A stretch of DNA of 64,000 nucleotides from NCBI RefSeq assembly GCF_026210795.1, contig NC_089438.1:2811501-2875500 (forward strand). The letters run 5' to 3'. Of this stretch, positions 24,747 to 37,352 are shown piece after piece; the first letter of the stretch is position 1, and each line of letters starts with the position of its first letter. The notes under the pieces are model-generated. The model was given only the letters and a program-made list of their open reading frames with translations, did not search any database and was not told the origin of the DNA. The translations under genes and the position numbers were made by a program. The stretch is from Rhizophagus irregularis. Its lineage: Eukaryota; Glomeromycota; Glomeromycetes; Glomerales; Glomeraceae.

Positions 24747-26914
24747 CTGATAAAAAAATTGAGAAGAGATTAAAAACGGGAAAAAATTTTTTTTTTCTTT
24801 TTAATTTAATTTAAATTTAATAAAGACTTACTTATGCTAATGGATCTTTAACGTTAACGCTGAATAATTCTAATCCAATGACTAACTCTCTTGACCAACT
24901 TTGATCGATTAAACAAAAAAAAAATATTTCATTAGTTAATCACATTTTTTTTTCTGTTTTAAAAAATGTTGAGTTAATTTCACTCGTTTTCTGCCATAGT
25001 ATAATTTGGGTCTAACAATCGTACGATTATTATATGGATCGCACGAAATATAAAATTAAGAAAATGATTAGTACTACGCCTTGTGAATTACGACACTACG
25101 ACACTTTCCAATATTTTTTTTTTTCACTTACATTAGATATATTATTGTAGAAGGATGAATAACTTCTTGAGGTTTGATCTTAAATAACCTCTTCGTCTTG
25201 CTTGAAGATAACCAAGTGGATTGAATTAATATATAATTTCTCTAATATAAAAATCCTATCCTTATCATTATAATTATTATACGATATGGTACTAATAACC
25301 AAAGAAATGTTCCTAATAAATTTCTTCTTTACATCCACTAAAATTGCAAATACAACTTGTTATTACATTTTCCTCGATAATAATTATTCATTAATATGAT
25401 GATGACAATGTATTATTAAACTTGTGTTTTTAAGATGTCGGAAAGTTTGCACATTAAAGAATGTCCATTTTCTAAAGGACCATCTCTGTTCAAAAAATTT
25501 TTTTTAGGAGAATAATTATCTTTATTAGTAAATCAAATAATTTGAATTCAGAAAATTCGACTTTTGAAATAAATAAATAATAAAAAAAGTTAGATAACTT
25601 AACTACCTTTATTATGTTTAACGTAAAGTGTGGTGACTTTGTAACCACTTTGTAAACATTAATAAATGGATGAATTGATCTTGTTCTTTGAATTATTATG
25701 ATAATTACAAAATCAAACTGATAAGCGTCGGTTAATCGTAAAAGTGAGAAGAAAAATATTTTATTTATTTATTTATTTATTTTATGTGAAGCCGGAAAGA
25801 CTATTTAAGAGAACATAGAATCTAAAAGACCTTGCCCAACCTTTAGTCCATCATCCACCCAAAGATCTGGACGGACCCATACTTCTTGTTATATAGACTG
25901 ATCCTGAATTACTACCAATAGAGGAACAGGTACCCCACCGGAAAAAAATAAAATCAATTAAATGACAAGCACTAATCCGTATTTTTCTTTCAACCCATAA
26001 GGTTGCCAAGTGAGAAGAAAAATACATGAAGATCACTTGTTATCGCTTATACATATGGAATGTCATGTGATTTATTGTAGCATAAAAAATTCATTTTTAG
26101 TTTAAACACTAACTTTTTTAGGAAAGGTTAGGTTTATTCGAAAGGTTATATTTTGAATACATAATTTTTTTATACATTCTAATTTAAATAAAAAAAATGT
26201 AAAAAAAAATATGATTTTTAATACATAACCCTTTATTTGATTTTCACTTGCGATATACTGCCGACTTTCAAATCTTTTCCGATTTTATAATTAAACCTTT
26301 TTGCTTTTCTTAATCTCGTAAATATTGATCAATCCTTTGATCGCTTTAAGAAAAGATTTAACTAGTCATATAAACATTAATATTGAGCCTAAATTTATAT
26401 CGCTGTCTAATAAATGAACGTAATATCAGCATATATTACTAATGAAATATGAATATTAAAATCAATATCAATTATATTTAAGAAAAACTATTAATTCGTA
26501 TTTAACTTGTATTTAATTTAATATTTGTAAATTATAATAAATTATAAATTGTCTTATGAGTTTAGCTTTGATCACTTTCATTTGATTTTTATAAGGTTCT
26601 TTAAACAAAATGATCAGAAAATCGCAATCGCATATGCGCTAATCTATACCCTAACCCTAAATTTTTGAGATAACCCCAAATTTTGTAAACCAATCATAAT
26701 GATAGTCAAATCACCTGACATTATGGTAACACCAATGACACAAAATTTTTTATATATTGTTTCGATTTTTCTCTTATAGCAGTAAAGAAATATGATATTG
26801 AGACTCGTACTGAATTTTAATTACCGTACTTATCACATTTTTGTAGATCCGTTGTACAATTTTTTATATCATGTTAATTTTTTTTAACGCGTCAAAAAAA
26901 CTGTTACTTTCTAA
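24747..26914. other. Possible 5' exons, then intergenic region
   Basis: 24.75-25.4 kb may hold upstream exons of the preceding gene: coding-like stretches near 24985-25090 and 25140-25210 followed by GTAAGTG. From 25.4 to 26.9 kb I see no gene. A short frame at 25851-26036 (-) has no recognisable content. Two CCCTAA copies at 26651-26663 are too few to be a telomere repeat. Confidence 0.35.
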
Positions 26915-29184
26915 ATGTCAAATTCTAATCAGCAAAGACCTTATGAAGAAGAAAATTACCCTATTTCACCTGAAATAATATACTATGGTGACCGAAAATT
27001 TGTTTATATTGTCATTCAAGAAGGTATCTACCCACCGGCTGTGAATTATACTGAAGCGCCTAATTATTTTCCTATACCTGATAATTATACTATTAAAACT
27101 ACCTGGGGTCGGGCTAATAACAGCCGTACTATTCAATGTTCTATTTACTATGTAGAAGAAAAACCTCATTACTTAATTTGTTTTGGAGATAATTTACAAT
27201 ATCAAGTTTTTTCAGCTCAATCACCATTTGATGCTTCTGTTGAACTACACAAAGTAAGTTATTATATGTTTATTATTTAGAAAATTTTAAAAAAAATCAT
27301 AAAAGAAGGTATTCTAATATATATATACTTTATTAGATTATAACACCGGATAGGAGAACTGCTGTTTCTGGAGTTCATCTTTTTGGACTTCAATTAAAAT
27401 GCATTAATAGAAATCGCAAAGGTAGACCACGTGAATTGAAACTTCATAAAGAATCAAGCAAAACTACACAAATTAAACGTGCAAAAGGTCTTGCAAAAAA
27501 AGAACAGGTGCACTTTGAAAATACAATTAAAGATTTTTACAATCCCAAAGATCGTGTAGTTTTAAAGGCTATAGATTTTACTGTAGAAAATAAAGAATAC
27601 CATGTAACATTTGGTGATGAGAATTATGTTAAAAAAAAACAAAAATTGCAATCAATTGCATATGTACAAGACGTAGAAAATATACCTCGTGATGCATATC
27701 GTCATCTTGCAGCTGTAGAATCAATATTACCACGAGAATATGCTATTTCTCAAACCCGTCAAGAGATTAATGCATATATGGAAGAATTAATACCCATTAA
27801 TTTCATTGATTTAAATTCTACCATTATGCAAGAAGGATTTTCGGAAGAACCTGATATAACTGATCCATTAATTATTGAACAAGTTATTAATGCAACTGGA
27901 AAAGGTGCTTACCGAAGTGTTAAAAAAATTCTTGAGTGTATAATACCATCATATGTTGAAAAGGGAATATTAGATCCTGCAATACCAACTATTCATCTTC
28001 GAATATCTGGTGATGGGCGGAACGTAGGATGAAAGGTGAAGCATGTGATGATTACCATAGCACTATTGGATGATTCAATAAACATTTGTAAGCCCAATTA
28101 CCATTATACAACTATCTTATTTCCGGGAAGTGAAAATTATCCAACTCTAAAAGTTGCAGCAAATGCTCTTACTCAGGAATTGCAAGAACTGAGTAATGTA
28201 GGAATAGTTATCAATAATACTCTTTGAAATTTTGAGTTTTTTTTTAGCTCAGATTGGAAATTTCTCGCTACCTGTTTAGGTTTTAATGCTGCAAATTCCA
28301 ATAATTTTTGCCCATGGTGTGAAATAACAAAAAATCAACGTGGAAATGGGCAAAATGACTGGACAATTAGTAAATTAATGAGTAGTTTAAATGAAAATCC
28401 AACAGCATACCCTGGTCATAAATTACCTCCACTTTTCAATATGATTTCACTTAAAAATCATGTTCCAGATAAACTTCATATAATGTTACGTATTACTGAC
28501 CGTTTATGGGAGTTAGCTTTACAAGAAATCAAAAATGAGGGATTATTTAATGACATAACTTGGAATATTATAATTAAGGAGATGGAAAATTTAAAAATCA
28601 GGTTTGAGTTTTGGAATATTCATGGTACTAATAATTGGAATTACACTTCCTTAATGGGTGATGATAAGCTTTGTGTTCTTCGAAACTTTAATTTGACAAA
28701 ACTTTTTGATCCAGAACGAGCCGCATTAATTAAAAGTTTGTGGGATGGATTTGCTGAATTATATGATCTTTTAGGAGAAAAAACAACAGATCCACAATAT
28801 TTTCGTTTAAAAGCAAAAGTATGGTGTGAATTATTTTTGAAAAAAACGGTAATAGATTCCAAAACTAATACTATTTTAGAACAAGGACTTTATCGATCAT
28901 CAGATATAACCCCTTATATACATGTTTTAGTATCACATGTTTGGGAATTTATGCTTATCCATAAAAGGTGGGGATTAAATGCATTTTCGTGTAGTGCTGT
29001 TGAAAAAAAGAATCACGATCATGTCTGTTATTTTTTTAAGAAAACTCTCAAGAATGGCGGAAAATTTCAAAATAAAACATCAGCAATTTGTGAAATTTTG
29101 GAACATGAAAACCGACTTTTATTTTATACTCAAAATAACATCTCTCTTTCCTATCCAAAACCTCAATATATTCACATTTTATAA
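26915..29184 (+). pseudogene. Transposase-like protein gene with two in-frame stops
   Basis: Exon 26915-27253 (MSNSNQQRPYEEEN) is joined by a GTAAGT...TTAG intron to 27337-29184, about 730 codons. Conserved-looking blocks are HLRISGDGRNVG, SSDWKFLATCLGF followed by FCPWCEI, and PDKLHIMLRITDRLWEL, and the order of acidic residues recalls RNase H-fold (DDE/D) transposases. TGA codons occur at 28030-28032, directly after GDGRNVG and explicable as CGA to TGA, and near 28225. The frame is otherwise open, so the copy is young but broken. The superfamily is not established. A zinc-finger gene runs toward it from the right with only ~100 bp between them; the two may belong to one element. Confidence 0.55.
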
Positions 29185-29286
29185 TTTCTTTTAATACATT
29201 TTATATACATTGAAAAAATTGTCTCTAATTAAAAGAAAAAATTCTAAACATATGTATATAATTTTTTTTTCTATTACAATAAAATT

Positions 29287-29931
29287 TTAGATTTGTCTCA
29301 CCCAAAAATGTATGTATATAAATCCTGCTTCACAATAATTCTCTTTTGCATCTTTTTCACCTTTAATTTTCCATTCAATAATAACTTCTCCAGGATTATA
29401 TCTAGATTTGCGTCTATGAGTGGCTATACTTTCAGTAGCACAACGAGTTGCAATAGCCAGTGGATTATTTTTCAAATGCTCAGGTGGATCATTAAATAAA
29501 ACAACATAAGTTTGTTGTTCTTCATCATAAAATTTTCGACCCCACAATGGATTATTCAAGATTTCACTTAATATTTGATATCCAGCAGATCCTCGGAAAA
29601 TACACTTGTAGACATTTTTATTGCTATGATGATGGATATACCCTTTGAAAATATCAAAAAACTGATGTTCAGTACATGCAAGCGACACTAATTGACGACC
29701 TCCCTTTTTAAATCCATGTGGAAGTTTGCGGTGAATTAAATAAACCAGAATACTTTTGAATTTTTCATTATTTGTTTCTGGTAATTTATCCAAATCACTA
29801 TGTGAAATATTATATCTTTTCACAATACTCAAATGCCGTGAAAGTCCACCTTGTTTCTTATATCTTTTTTGACAAGTAGGACAGATAAATTCTGATGCAG
29901 AAGTAGTAAAAGACGTTGTAAGTGTTGACAT
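29287..29931 (-). CDS. C2H2-like zinc finger protein, probably element-associated
   Basis: 215 codons from the ATG at 29931 (MSTLTTSFTTSASEFICPTC); an acceptor-like CAG lies at ~29950, so a 5' non-coding exon is possible. Residues 16-40 form a finger, CPTCQKRYKKQGGLSRH, with the second His less certain. The rest is a compact mixed alpha/beta-like sequence ending in Trp/Tyr-rich IYIHFWVRQI. It converges with the transposase-like pseudogene; such fingers commonly serve DNA binding in transposons (inference). Alternatively it is an independent host gene. Confidence 0.55.
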   Translation of the reverse strand: MSTLTTSFTTSASEFICPTCQKRYKKQGGLSRHLSIVKRYNISHSDLDKLPETNNEKFKSILVYLIHRKLPHGFKKGGRQLVSLACTEHQFFDIFKGYIHHHSNKNVYKCIFRGSAGYQILSEILNNPLWGRKFYDEEQQTYVVLFNDPPEHLKNNPLAIATRCATESIATHRRKSRYNPGEVIIEWKIKGEKDAKENYCEAGFIYIHFWVRQI

Positions 29932-30500
29932 ATTAGTAATTGAATCTGAAAAAAATATAAAATATTTTAATAAAAATAAAAAATAGTTTTGCAAAAACTA
30001 ATTTTATTTACAACTAATAACTGGTAACATTCGAAATTGCGAGATGCCAATTGCCTTCTACTGGTCTTCCACTACTCAAACTCATCGGTTTTAGACTGCG
30101 CTCATCGGTTAGACGCGTTTTTTAATATGTTATTTTTTTTTTAAGGGTGCGTTCGCTAAATTTGATCATGAGAATTTTTTTTTTTACTAATTGTAGCTGT
30201 GTAACGTTGATCAAAATTACTATATAAAATTAGGCCCAATTTTGATAGTTAGCCGATATGGTTAATCTAATCCTAAAATTTTTTAATGGTTTACGTTCAT
30301 GAAACTAAAAAATAATGTATTTAAATAATATTGGCAAGTTTCACTTATTCTTTATTATAAAATAAACTCTATACTTATAGTTTTACCTTCAAAACCATAC
30401 TTTAATTACTTTATCATACCAAAAGTCCAAAACTACAATACTGTATAAGCTCACACAAGAATCACACTTTAATTAGCTTAATCAAAGTTGTTGTTCAGGG
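29932..30500. other. Intergenic region
   Basis: No gene seen. CTCATCGGTT occurs twice close together (about 30081 and 30098) near the start side of the zinc-finger gene; it could be a terminal feature of the element but no matching far end was found. Confidence 0.35.
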
Positions 30501-30501
30501 A

Positions 30502-31720
30502 ATGGGACGTATTATAAGCGAGGATTTAAGGTGGAGGGTAGTGTATTTATTTTGTGACGACTATAATTTATAAGAAATTTCACAACTGCTAAAATTTTTA
30601 TTCCAACAGTACGCTATATATATATATAAATATGAATTCTTAAATGTTATCAAATGTAGGTGCGTAACAAATCCATTTTTGCAACAAGTAGAAGGGAGAA
30701 AAATTTTTAGTGGATCTGATATGAGGGTTGGTTATTATAAATAACTTTATAACAAATTTTTACAAGATATTATTTTGGATGAAATTGTTGGAGAGATGAT
30801 TAATAAACTGGAAAAAAATTTTCTATACCCGATTTATGGAGATTAGAGATCTTTAAAATATTGTGGAATAGCAAGAAAGAAGGTTAAGTATATATTGTAT
30901 TTTTCGTATATTTTAACTATTATAAAATTGTTAAAATTATTAATCAATCCATTATTATTTTAAAAATCTTGTTGGAAACGCTGTAAAAGAAAGAATTGCT
31001 AAGAGCTGATTATATTTTTACTGATGGTACAGAATATCAAGCAGAACAATTGATTTTTTTGGATGAAACTTCTAAAGATGAAAGATCTTTATCACGGACT
31101 TATGGATATTCATTTAAAAATCAGAGAATATCTCAAAAGATTGTTTTTTTGAGAGGCGTTAGGTATACTATTTTACCTGCGTTTACATTAGATGGATTCA
31201 TTGCATGTGAAATTATGAAAGGTCGTTGTCCTAAAGAGAGATTTTGTTCTTTTGTTTTATCTCAAATTGTAAGTATTTTTTTTATTTTTCGCGATCGTAT
31301 AACTTTGCGATCACGTTTGTGATCACGTTTCGTTTGTGCAAATGTATAGTTTTTCTGATGATTTAATTTCTTAATTTCTAATTATTTTTAATTTTATAGT
31401 CACCTTTTATAAATCCTTGCCCTGGAAAGAACAGTGTATTGGTGATGGGTAACGCTAAAATACACCATGATGAATAATTGATCAATGTAATTAAAAGTGT
31501 TGGTTGTAGGGTATTATTTTTTTCCCGTACTTTCTTGATTTCAATCCAATAAAATTAGCATTTTCTACAGTAAAAAGTTGGATTAAAAGAAATAAGGATT
31601 TTATGGAAACTTGTCCTGATCCTGAATTTTCTATTATAGCAGCATTTTCATAGATAACGCCTATGATGGCGAATCTTATTTTGAAAAATCAATTTACTTT
31701 AATTAAAACTATATAGAAAA
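30502..31720 (+). mobile_element. Decayed Tc1/mariner-type transposase gene
   Basis: The start MGRIISEDLRWRVVYLF resembles the helix-turn-helix start of fungal Tc1-like transposases. The catalytic region begins in 30996-31268 (LIFLDETSKDERSLSR, first Asp; LRGVRYTILPAFTLDGF). It continues after an apparent intron at about 31269-31399 with NPCPGKNSVLVMGNAKIHHD, where the second Asp is replaced by Gly. The DFNPI.LAFSTVKSWIK region follows near 31530-31580. Many stops and shifts. Terminal repeats were not found. Confidence 0.7.
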
Positions 31721-32164
31721 GATTTTAAAAATCATTATAGGCGAAAATTTTTATTAGATACCTAATTTATTTGTAAAGAGCAGAATATACATAATAAAAA
31801 GATCATTGATTTGAAAAAAAATATTTATTATATCTTTGTTAGAAAAAAATTAGTTAGAAGAGCAAAAACAAAGTATGTTGTGGTACAGATGCTCAAGGTG
31901 GGGATGAAATGTTTTTATTACTTTTTATCGTTTTATTACCAATATGGTGGGTTGCTAAATTATGTTCCTAAATTAAATTTTGTAATTATTATTGTTTATA
32001 AGTTTTAATATTAAATATATACTACACAAACAAGAAAAATAAATATAAATTTAAATGTTATAAATAAAAACTTACTATTGATGCGGCCCAGGTAAATATT
32101 GTGGTGTTAAGGTAAATGACGTGATCCGATAACGTAACAGTCGTAACACGCCCTATCATATTCG
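31721..32164. other. Intergenic region
   Basis: AT-rich; a 65-codon hydrophobic frame (31811-32008, +) has no support as a gene. Confidence 0.35.
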
Positions 32165-32935
32165 TTACAATAATTTTATTGAGTTAACGACATTATTTGT
32201 CGCTATTTTAGTTCTTTCATCAGAAAGATTCATTTCTTTTGAAATAGTATTTGATCTTTCCTTTTTCTTTCTTGATGATTGTGCAGTATCGGTAGTAGCA
32301 TCAGTAGTATTAGTTATGTCACCATTTTCCTGAATAAAGTAATTATAAGCATAAATTATTATTATGTATTAATATTATATCATATACCTTCATGTATAAA
32401 TTTTATCATTTTCATTTTCATTAGACCTAATTATAGCGTCTCCTTATTATGTGAATTGAATTTTGATATTCCAATAAAAAACTTCCCAGTCCTTTTCATC
32501 TAATAGTTGAGTACCTAAACTCTTATCATTTACCTGATAATATAATCATTATATTCGATCCATTGATCTAGTTGTTGCTTGATATATTCATTTAATTCTT
32601 TTAAAAATGTCTAAGAATTGTTTTATCCCGTTTTGCAGGACTGTTTTTAGCTTTTGATTTAAAAGAAATTTCTGATAATTCATCATCCTCCCCGGAATTT
32701 TCATCTTCCTCACTAGTTTCTGATCTATACGTTTCATCAGTTCATCAGTAAATTCTCCTTCTCAATGTTCCTCATTTTCACTAAACCTTCTTTAAAATCA
32801 ACGTGTGTTGTTATTTCCTCTCCAATCTGCAACTGCAGTTATGTTCTCTATTGTTAATTCATTATCTTTTGCTTTCTTTTAATATCCTTTTCTTTTCATC
32901 AAGTACAGCAGATTTTTTTTTAACCTTGCCATAAG
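32165..32935 (-). pseudogene. Broken gene fragment of unknown function
   Basis: The 3' piece reads ENGDITNTTDATTDTAQSS, then KKKERSNTISKEMNLSDERT and a stop at 32165. Further 5' are SLGTQLLDEKDWEVFYW near 32500 and a Ser/Asp-rich stretch SGEDDELSEISFKSKAKN near 32660-32710. A Lys-rich start MARL lies near 32930. Frames do not connect cleanly and include extra stops. Acidic and Lys/Ser-rich content is typical of a nuclear or DNA-binding accessory protein, but I do not recognise the family. Confidence 0.4.
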
Positions 32936-33105
32936 TTTATAGCACATAACGTATAACGATAAGGAATAATCAAATTTTGATAAAAAGTCCAAAATTATTA
33001 TTTGCATTATTTATTTCATTAATTTGTGAGTTATAAATTTACTTGCTAGTTCGTTATTTTTGTTAAAAGGTGGTTTTTTGATTAATACATAATTACATTT
33101 TTTAT

Positions 33106-35354
33106 TAGATTAGTTTTTTTTTTTTTTTTTCACTCGCGTAAATGTGAAACCTCTTTATTAAATTCGTAAAAAGCGCACCATTTACAAAATCAACCTGAAG
33201 AATCACATTGAAGTAACCAGTGCAAGCACTGATTCAACCTCTCCATACCGGGCGCTTCGGCCTACCGCTCGGTCAACCCACGATCCCCTTAAAGTACCAC
33301 ACAACTACAAGAAAAACTATCTATCTATAAATTATATTTACCTATTTACACTATACAATGTCTATATTAAGTGAAACTACTTCTTTTTAACTAATCTACG
33401 TCTACCTCCTCTACCTTGTCCGCGACTACCTGGTTTTCCTCCTCTTTTGTTATTCGATTCTGTACTTACCACCATTTGATCTTCTTCATCTTCATCACTA
33501 TCACTTTCTATTCCCTCTTCCTCCATTACACGGTCACCTTGTTTCTTTCTTAAGCATTTCCGTTGTTCTGCAGCTTCTTTTGCTTCTTTTAACACCTTCT
33601 TGTAAGTATCTATCATCCCATCTAGTCACTTTATATATTCTGGAGTAAAAATCTTTTCTTTCTTTTTTTCACCTAGCCTCTTGCTACATGTTTCATTTAT
33701 TGATTTATACTCGTGTAATTCTATTGGTGATACCTGTTTAATATTTTTGGTGGATTTTGTTTCTTGCTCTTTGTTTTGAGCTTCGTCCACTTTCTTTTGT
33801 AGCGTATCACGTTCCACCCTTGCTTCCTCCATCTTCTTCTTTCTTTCTTTTAAATCCGTAACTAGCACGGCATATCCATTTCTACATCGGTCAATCCATT
33901 TTTCGTCATCTTTTTCATCCTGTGACAACTCTTTATTTATTTCTGCTCTTAAATCCAATACTATGTCTACAACTTTCTCTGGCGAGGCGTAATCTTTTAT
34001 TGATGTTGACGTGATATTTTGTGGAACTTCATCTAATAAATTTTTCCTATATTTATTTACTACGTCAACCACCTCATCTGTACTAACGTTATCTATAATT
34101 GTCGACGTGGCCATAGCTTGTTCTTTTGTTGCAGGCATTGCTTTTCCATTATTTCTTGGCGTAGTGCTGACCAAATCTCTACTTGAGACCCTTTTTGAGA
34201 TCTCTGCCGATTGATTGCCCAAACCCTTACCATGAATAATCCAAGTATCGTCTGTTCCTTTGTCTAATGCCATAGCTGCGTCCAACTGATCTTTGTCTTT
34301 AAAGTATGCAAGAAATACTAAATTTTTTCCAAAACGCGCCATTTTGCCGTACTTAAAAGAGTAATTTTTTCTAGCTACATCTTGATAATAACTCGAACGA
34401 ATTATTTTGTATGCCTTCCACTTACATTTTTCTTTTATAGATTTAACTGTACTTTGTCCTGGAAACCAACGAACTTGCATCGCGGTTTGTCTCTTTTCAC
34501 TATTTCCAATTAAGAGTTATACCTTCCATGTTTCTCTAACAGACTCACTTTCATATTCCTCAAATAAGTTGATTTCAGCTCTCACCGATTGGTATTTGTA
34601 GTGCTTTTTAATCCTTATTCTATGGACATTACCTATATTTTTAATGGCTGAAACCACTTCATTTTCACTATACCGCGCTGGTATATCGTAAAACATTATG
34701 TCACGTGATGTTGCACATACGCCCCTTGAATTTTTTACGATCGGCTGTTGATCAACCGGTTCAGGTAGTGCAATTTCCTTAACTTTTTCTTTACCACGTT
34801 CTTTCTTTTTTGCAACTTTTCTTTGTTCATTCTGAATTTTGATAGGTTCTTTAAACTTACTATCATTTACTTTTTTTGGTACTTCTTCATGTGGCTGATT
34901 TTTTTGCTGCGCCTGGCGCAGCCATGAACGAAGCCTAGTATTTTGTTTTCCTATCTGTTTAACGTCATTATCATATTCTCTATATGCATATCTTAAGCAA
35001 CCTCTTAAGAGTAGTTTCACTATCTCTCCCTTTATCCCCGTAGTTTCACTTATATCTGCTATTACTTTATGTGTTCGCAGCGTTCTGAAAAAAATTTTAT
35101 CAAGCTCGCCTTGCAAATTTTCTGACGACCTTGTTTCTGCATTTTTGAAATTTTTATTCACCAAAGTGCTGACTTCCCTTAGTATTTTTGAGTCGAACTC
35201 GTCCTGGTGTAGGTATGACTCCATTTCCTTGACTTTTTTAAAAGTATTTTTATTAGAAAACAAAGTATTTTTTAAATTTTTTCTTCCTGTGAATTTTTGG
35301 TCTGAATGATCGTCCAGAAGAGTTTTCTAATAATTACCTAGATTAGTTTTTTTT
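33106..35354 (-). mobile_element. LINE-type retroposon with a single ORF1-like gene, flanked by a 16-bp target duplication
   Basis: TAGATTAGTTTTTTTT lies at 33106-33121 and again at 35339-35354. On the - strand the insert ends with AATAAA (33157-33162) and a poly(A), as expected for target-primed reverse transcription. The only coding region is the ORF1-like gene (separate entry); there is no reverse transcriptase or endonuclease. It is therefore probably a non-autonomous LINE derivative moved in trans. Two 5'-truncated relatives lie at 21.2 and 35.6 kb. Confidence 0.75.
33377..35263 (-). pseudogene. ORF1-like nucleic-acid-binding protein of the LINE-type retroposon
   Basis: One frame of 629 codons from MFSNKNTFKKVKEMESY, with in-frame stops at 34517-34519 and 33626-33628. 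It has a helical N-third with a Lys/Glu-rich linker, then an RRM-like segment (RDIMFYDIPARYSENEVVSA, residues about 175-240). A coiled-coil-like charged region follows at about 470-520. SPIELHEYKSINETC comes next, then an acidic run (ESDSDEDEEDQ) and a Gly/Arg-rich end (RGGKPGSRGQGRGGRRR). RRM plus coiled coil plus basic tail fits an ORF1p-type RNA-binding protein; this is by resemblance only. Confidence 0.6.
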
Positions 35355-35399
35355 GACAACTAAGGAATTTTTGATATACTGTAAAAACAAGTGCTTAAT

Positions 35400-36450
35400 T
35401 ACACGTGATTTAACGTGATTTACAATCGGTAGGCGACCATAAGACCTGCGGTTCAGTTGTTATTTTACAAATCATGGATCACGTGCCCATAAAAATGTCA
35501 GGTTCAAAAATTTATTTTGTCTCAGGTCTTATGAAAACAGCAGTAATACGTTAATGCTATAACTGATAACGAATTATTCGTTATAGCGGAATTTTTTTTT
35601 TTTTGACAACTCGCGTAAACGCATTTCTTTATTATGTAAGTGCGATTAAGAACAAATTACAGATTAAACGAAAGAAATACATTGAAATTGATGGCGTCAA
35701 GTACCAAAATCTCTTGCTTAGTCCCCACACGTCTAACTTAAAATACTTCTCAACTACAATGAAACTACTTGTTAATGTGTTTACGTCTACCTCCTCTACC
35801 TTTTCCATAACTTCCAGGTTTACCTCCTCTTTTTTTGTTGATACTTACTGTCCACTCTTCTTCGTCACTCTCTTCTTCTTCCGCTTTACTTCTGTCACCT
35901 TGTTTACCTATAACCCGCTTTTTACCTTCTTTTATATCTTCTTTGAGACCGCGAAAGGATTAGGAATTTCTTCGGTCTTTTTATATTTTTGATCTACTTT
36001 TTCCCCAGGTGTCAGTCTCTTCGAGCAAGAAGCGTTTCAGTATTGTATTCGTGCACATAGCGGAAAAATTTGGTATAATGCAGTAAAATAGAAGTAATCA
36101 ATACATTTGTAGAACATCATGCTCATGAAACTTCAAAACATAATCATCCATCTTTTGGTAAAACAAATTAAAAGTGGTAAAATTACTTATTTGAGAAAAC
36201 TTCATAAAACTAAGATCAAACTGCCCTTTATATTAAAAGTTGTCTTGCAAAAATCTGTTATATTAAAAAAAGATTCGTTATAAAAGGGTCACTTACATAA
36301 ATGAATTTATAAGTTATAAGTTTTTCTTCGTTCATGTTATACTGCATTTTATTAGTAAAATTCAGTATAACAAATTTATTTTCATATAAATAAATGCATG
36401 CCACATTAAAGATTCACTATATCGTGAAATTCGTTATAAGTGTTTTTGAT
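35400..36450. mobile_element. Remnant of pogo-like element carrying a nested retroposon
   Basis: TAACGAATTATTCGTTATAG at 35567-35588 and TTCGTTATAA-type repeats at 36265-36440 match the subterminal sequence of the 18719-20305 element. Clear outer ends were not found. A retroposon copy is inserted inside it. Confidence 0.45.
35583..36065 (-). mobile_element. 5'-truncated LINE-type retroposon, nested
   Basis: ATAGCGGAA occurs at 35583-35591 and 36057-36065 as a target duplication around an insert with a T-run at 35592-35604 (poly(A) on the - strand) and AATAAAG signal. Its coding remains (INKKRGGKPGSYGKGRGGRR near 35780-35860) match the 21.2-kb copy closely. It interrupts the pogo-like remnant and so is younger than it. 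Confidence 0.7.
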
Positions 36451-36774
36451 CTTGCAGATCATCAAATGTTTTGGATAACCAAACTGGTACAATTGGATAT
36501 TATTTTTTTTATTTTTTATTTCAACGTATATAATAGAACCACAAGCAATTTCCAGAGACTGTGAGCCAAACTGCCAAGAAATGACAGTGTTCACCTTGGT
36601 TATCGAAATGAATGAACCATGATGATCCTCCCTGAGGGAAGGACCACCTGAACCAAGAAAAAGAAAAAAAAATAACGCACTGGGACCAGGAATATGAGAA
36701 AAAAGAGGGGAAAATAAAAAAAGCGAAAGCTGAAAAAAAATCCGAGACAACATCTGCCATGGGTCCTATTTTAC
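36451..36774. other. Spacer, no supported gene
   Basis: Overlapping frames on the - strand at 36406-36760 are low-complexity Phe/Ser translations and look like shadows. No family recognised. Confidence 0.3.
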
Positions 36775-37090
36775 TTGACGGTCTATTTCACCAGAAGTTT
36801 CAGGATTTGTGTTAGCAAGGAACACGTGTCATCAGTCCTTTGTTGAGGTTTGGATTTATTGCGCGAACGTGTCAAAGACTTTGGTTGTGTACCCGTGGTC
36901 TTCCCCTTGCTTGACGTCGAGTTTTGCTTTTTGTCCTTATTGGACTTTTTAGATTGTTTGGTCAGAGTGTGCGATTTCCAATGGTGCTCGGCTTTTATAA
37001 ATTATTAAGGTCTTCCTGCGAACTAAAGTAAACTATCGTGTATCTTTTGTCCTTGTCCATCAAAGATATGATGAACTTACACTTCAGAGA
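36775..37090 (-). pseudogene. Lys/Ser-rich coding fragment, probably retroposon-derived
   Basis: A - strand reading gives FIISLMDKDKRYTIVYFSSQ near 37050-37080, then one stop. A Lys/Ser/Thr-rich run (TKQSKKSNKDKKQNSTSSKG) and LLTQILKLLVK before a stop at about 36776 follow. Base composition is clearly richer in GC than the neighbours. It resembles the end of a retroposon ORF1, but the evidence is only compositional. Confidence 0.35.
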
Positions 37091-37352
37091 ATTCCTATAA
37101 TCCGGAATTAATATACATTTTTGTCATATGACCTTTGTATGTATTATTTTTATCATGTGACTTTGATACTATTTCTTTAGTATTTCTTTATTAGCAAATA
37201 GGCCAGAAACTTTATTTCATATTAAATTTATTCAGTATTATCAATTGACTTTGTAGCAATAATCAATTGTAATTACATCCCTAATTGTAATTTATCTAAA
37301 AAATTATAGATTTTCATTTCTTTTTTTTCCTACAATCAAAAATTAAAACAAT

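Noticed and set aside
26650-26665. CCCTAACCCTAAA, telomere-like
   Set aside because: Only two copies in AT-rich sequence; no array.
29293-29499. + strand frame opposite the zinc-finger gene
   Set aside because: Antisense shadow of 29287-29931.
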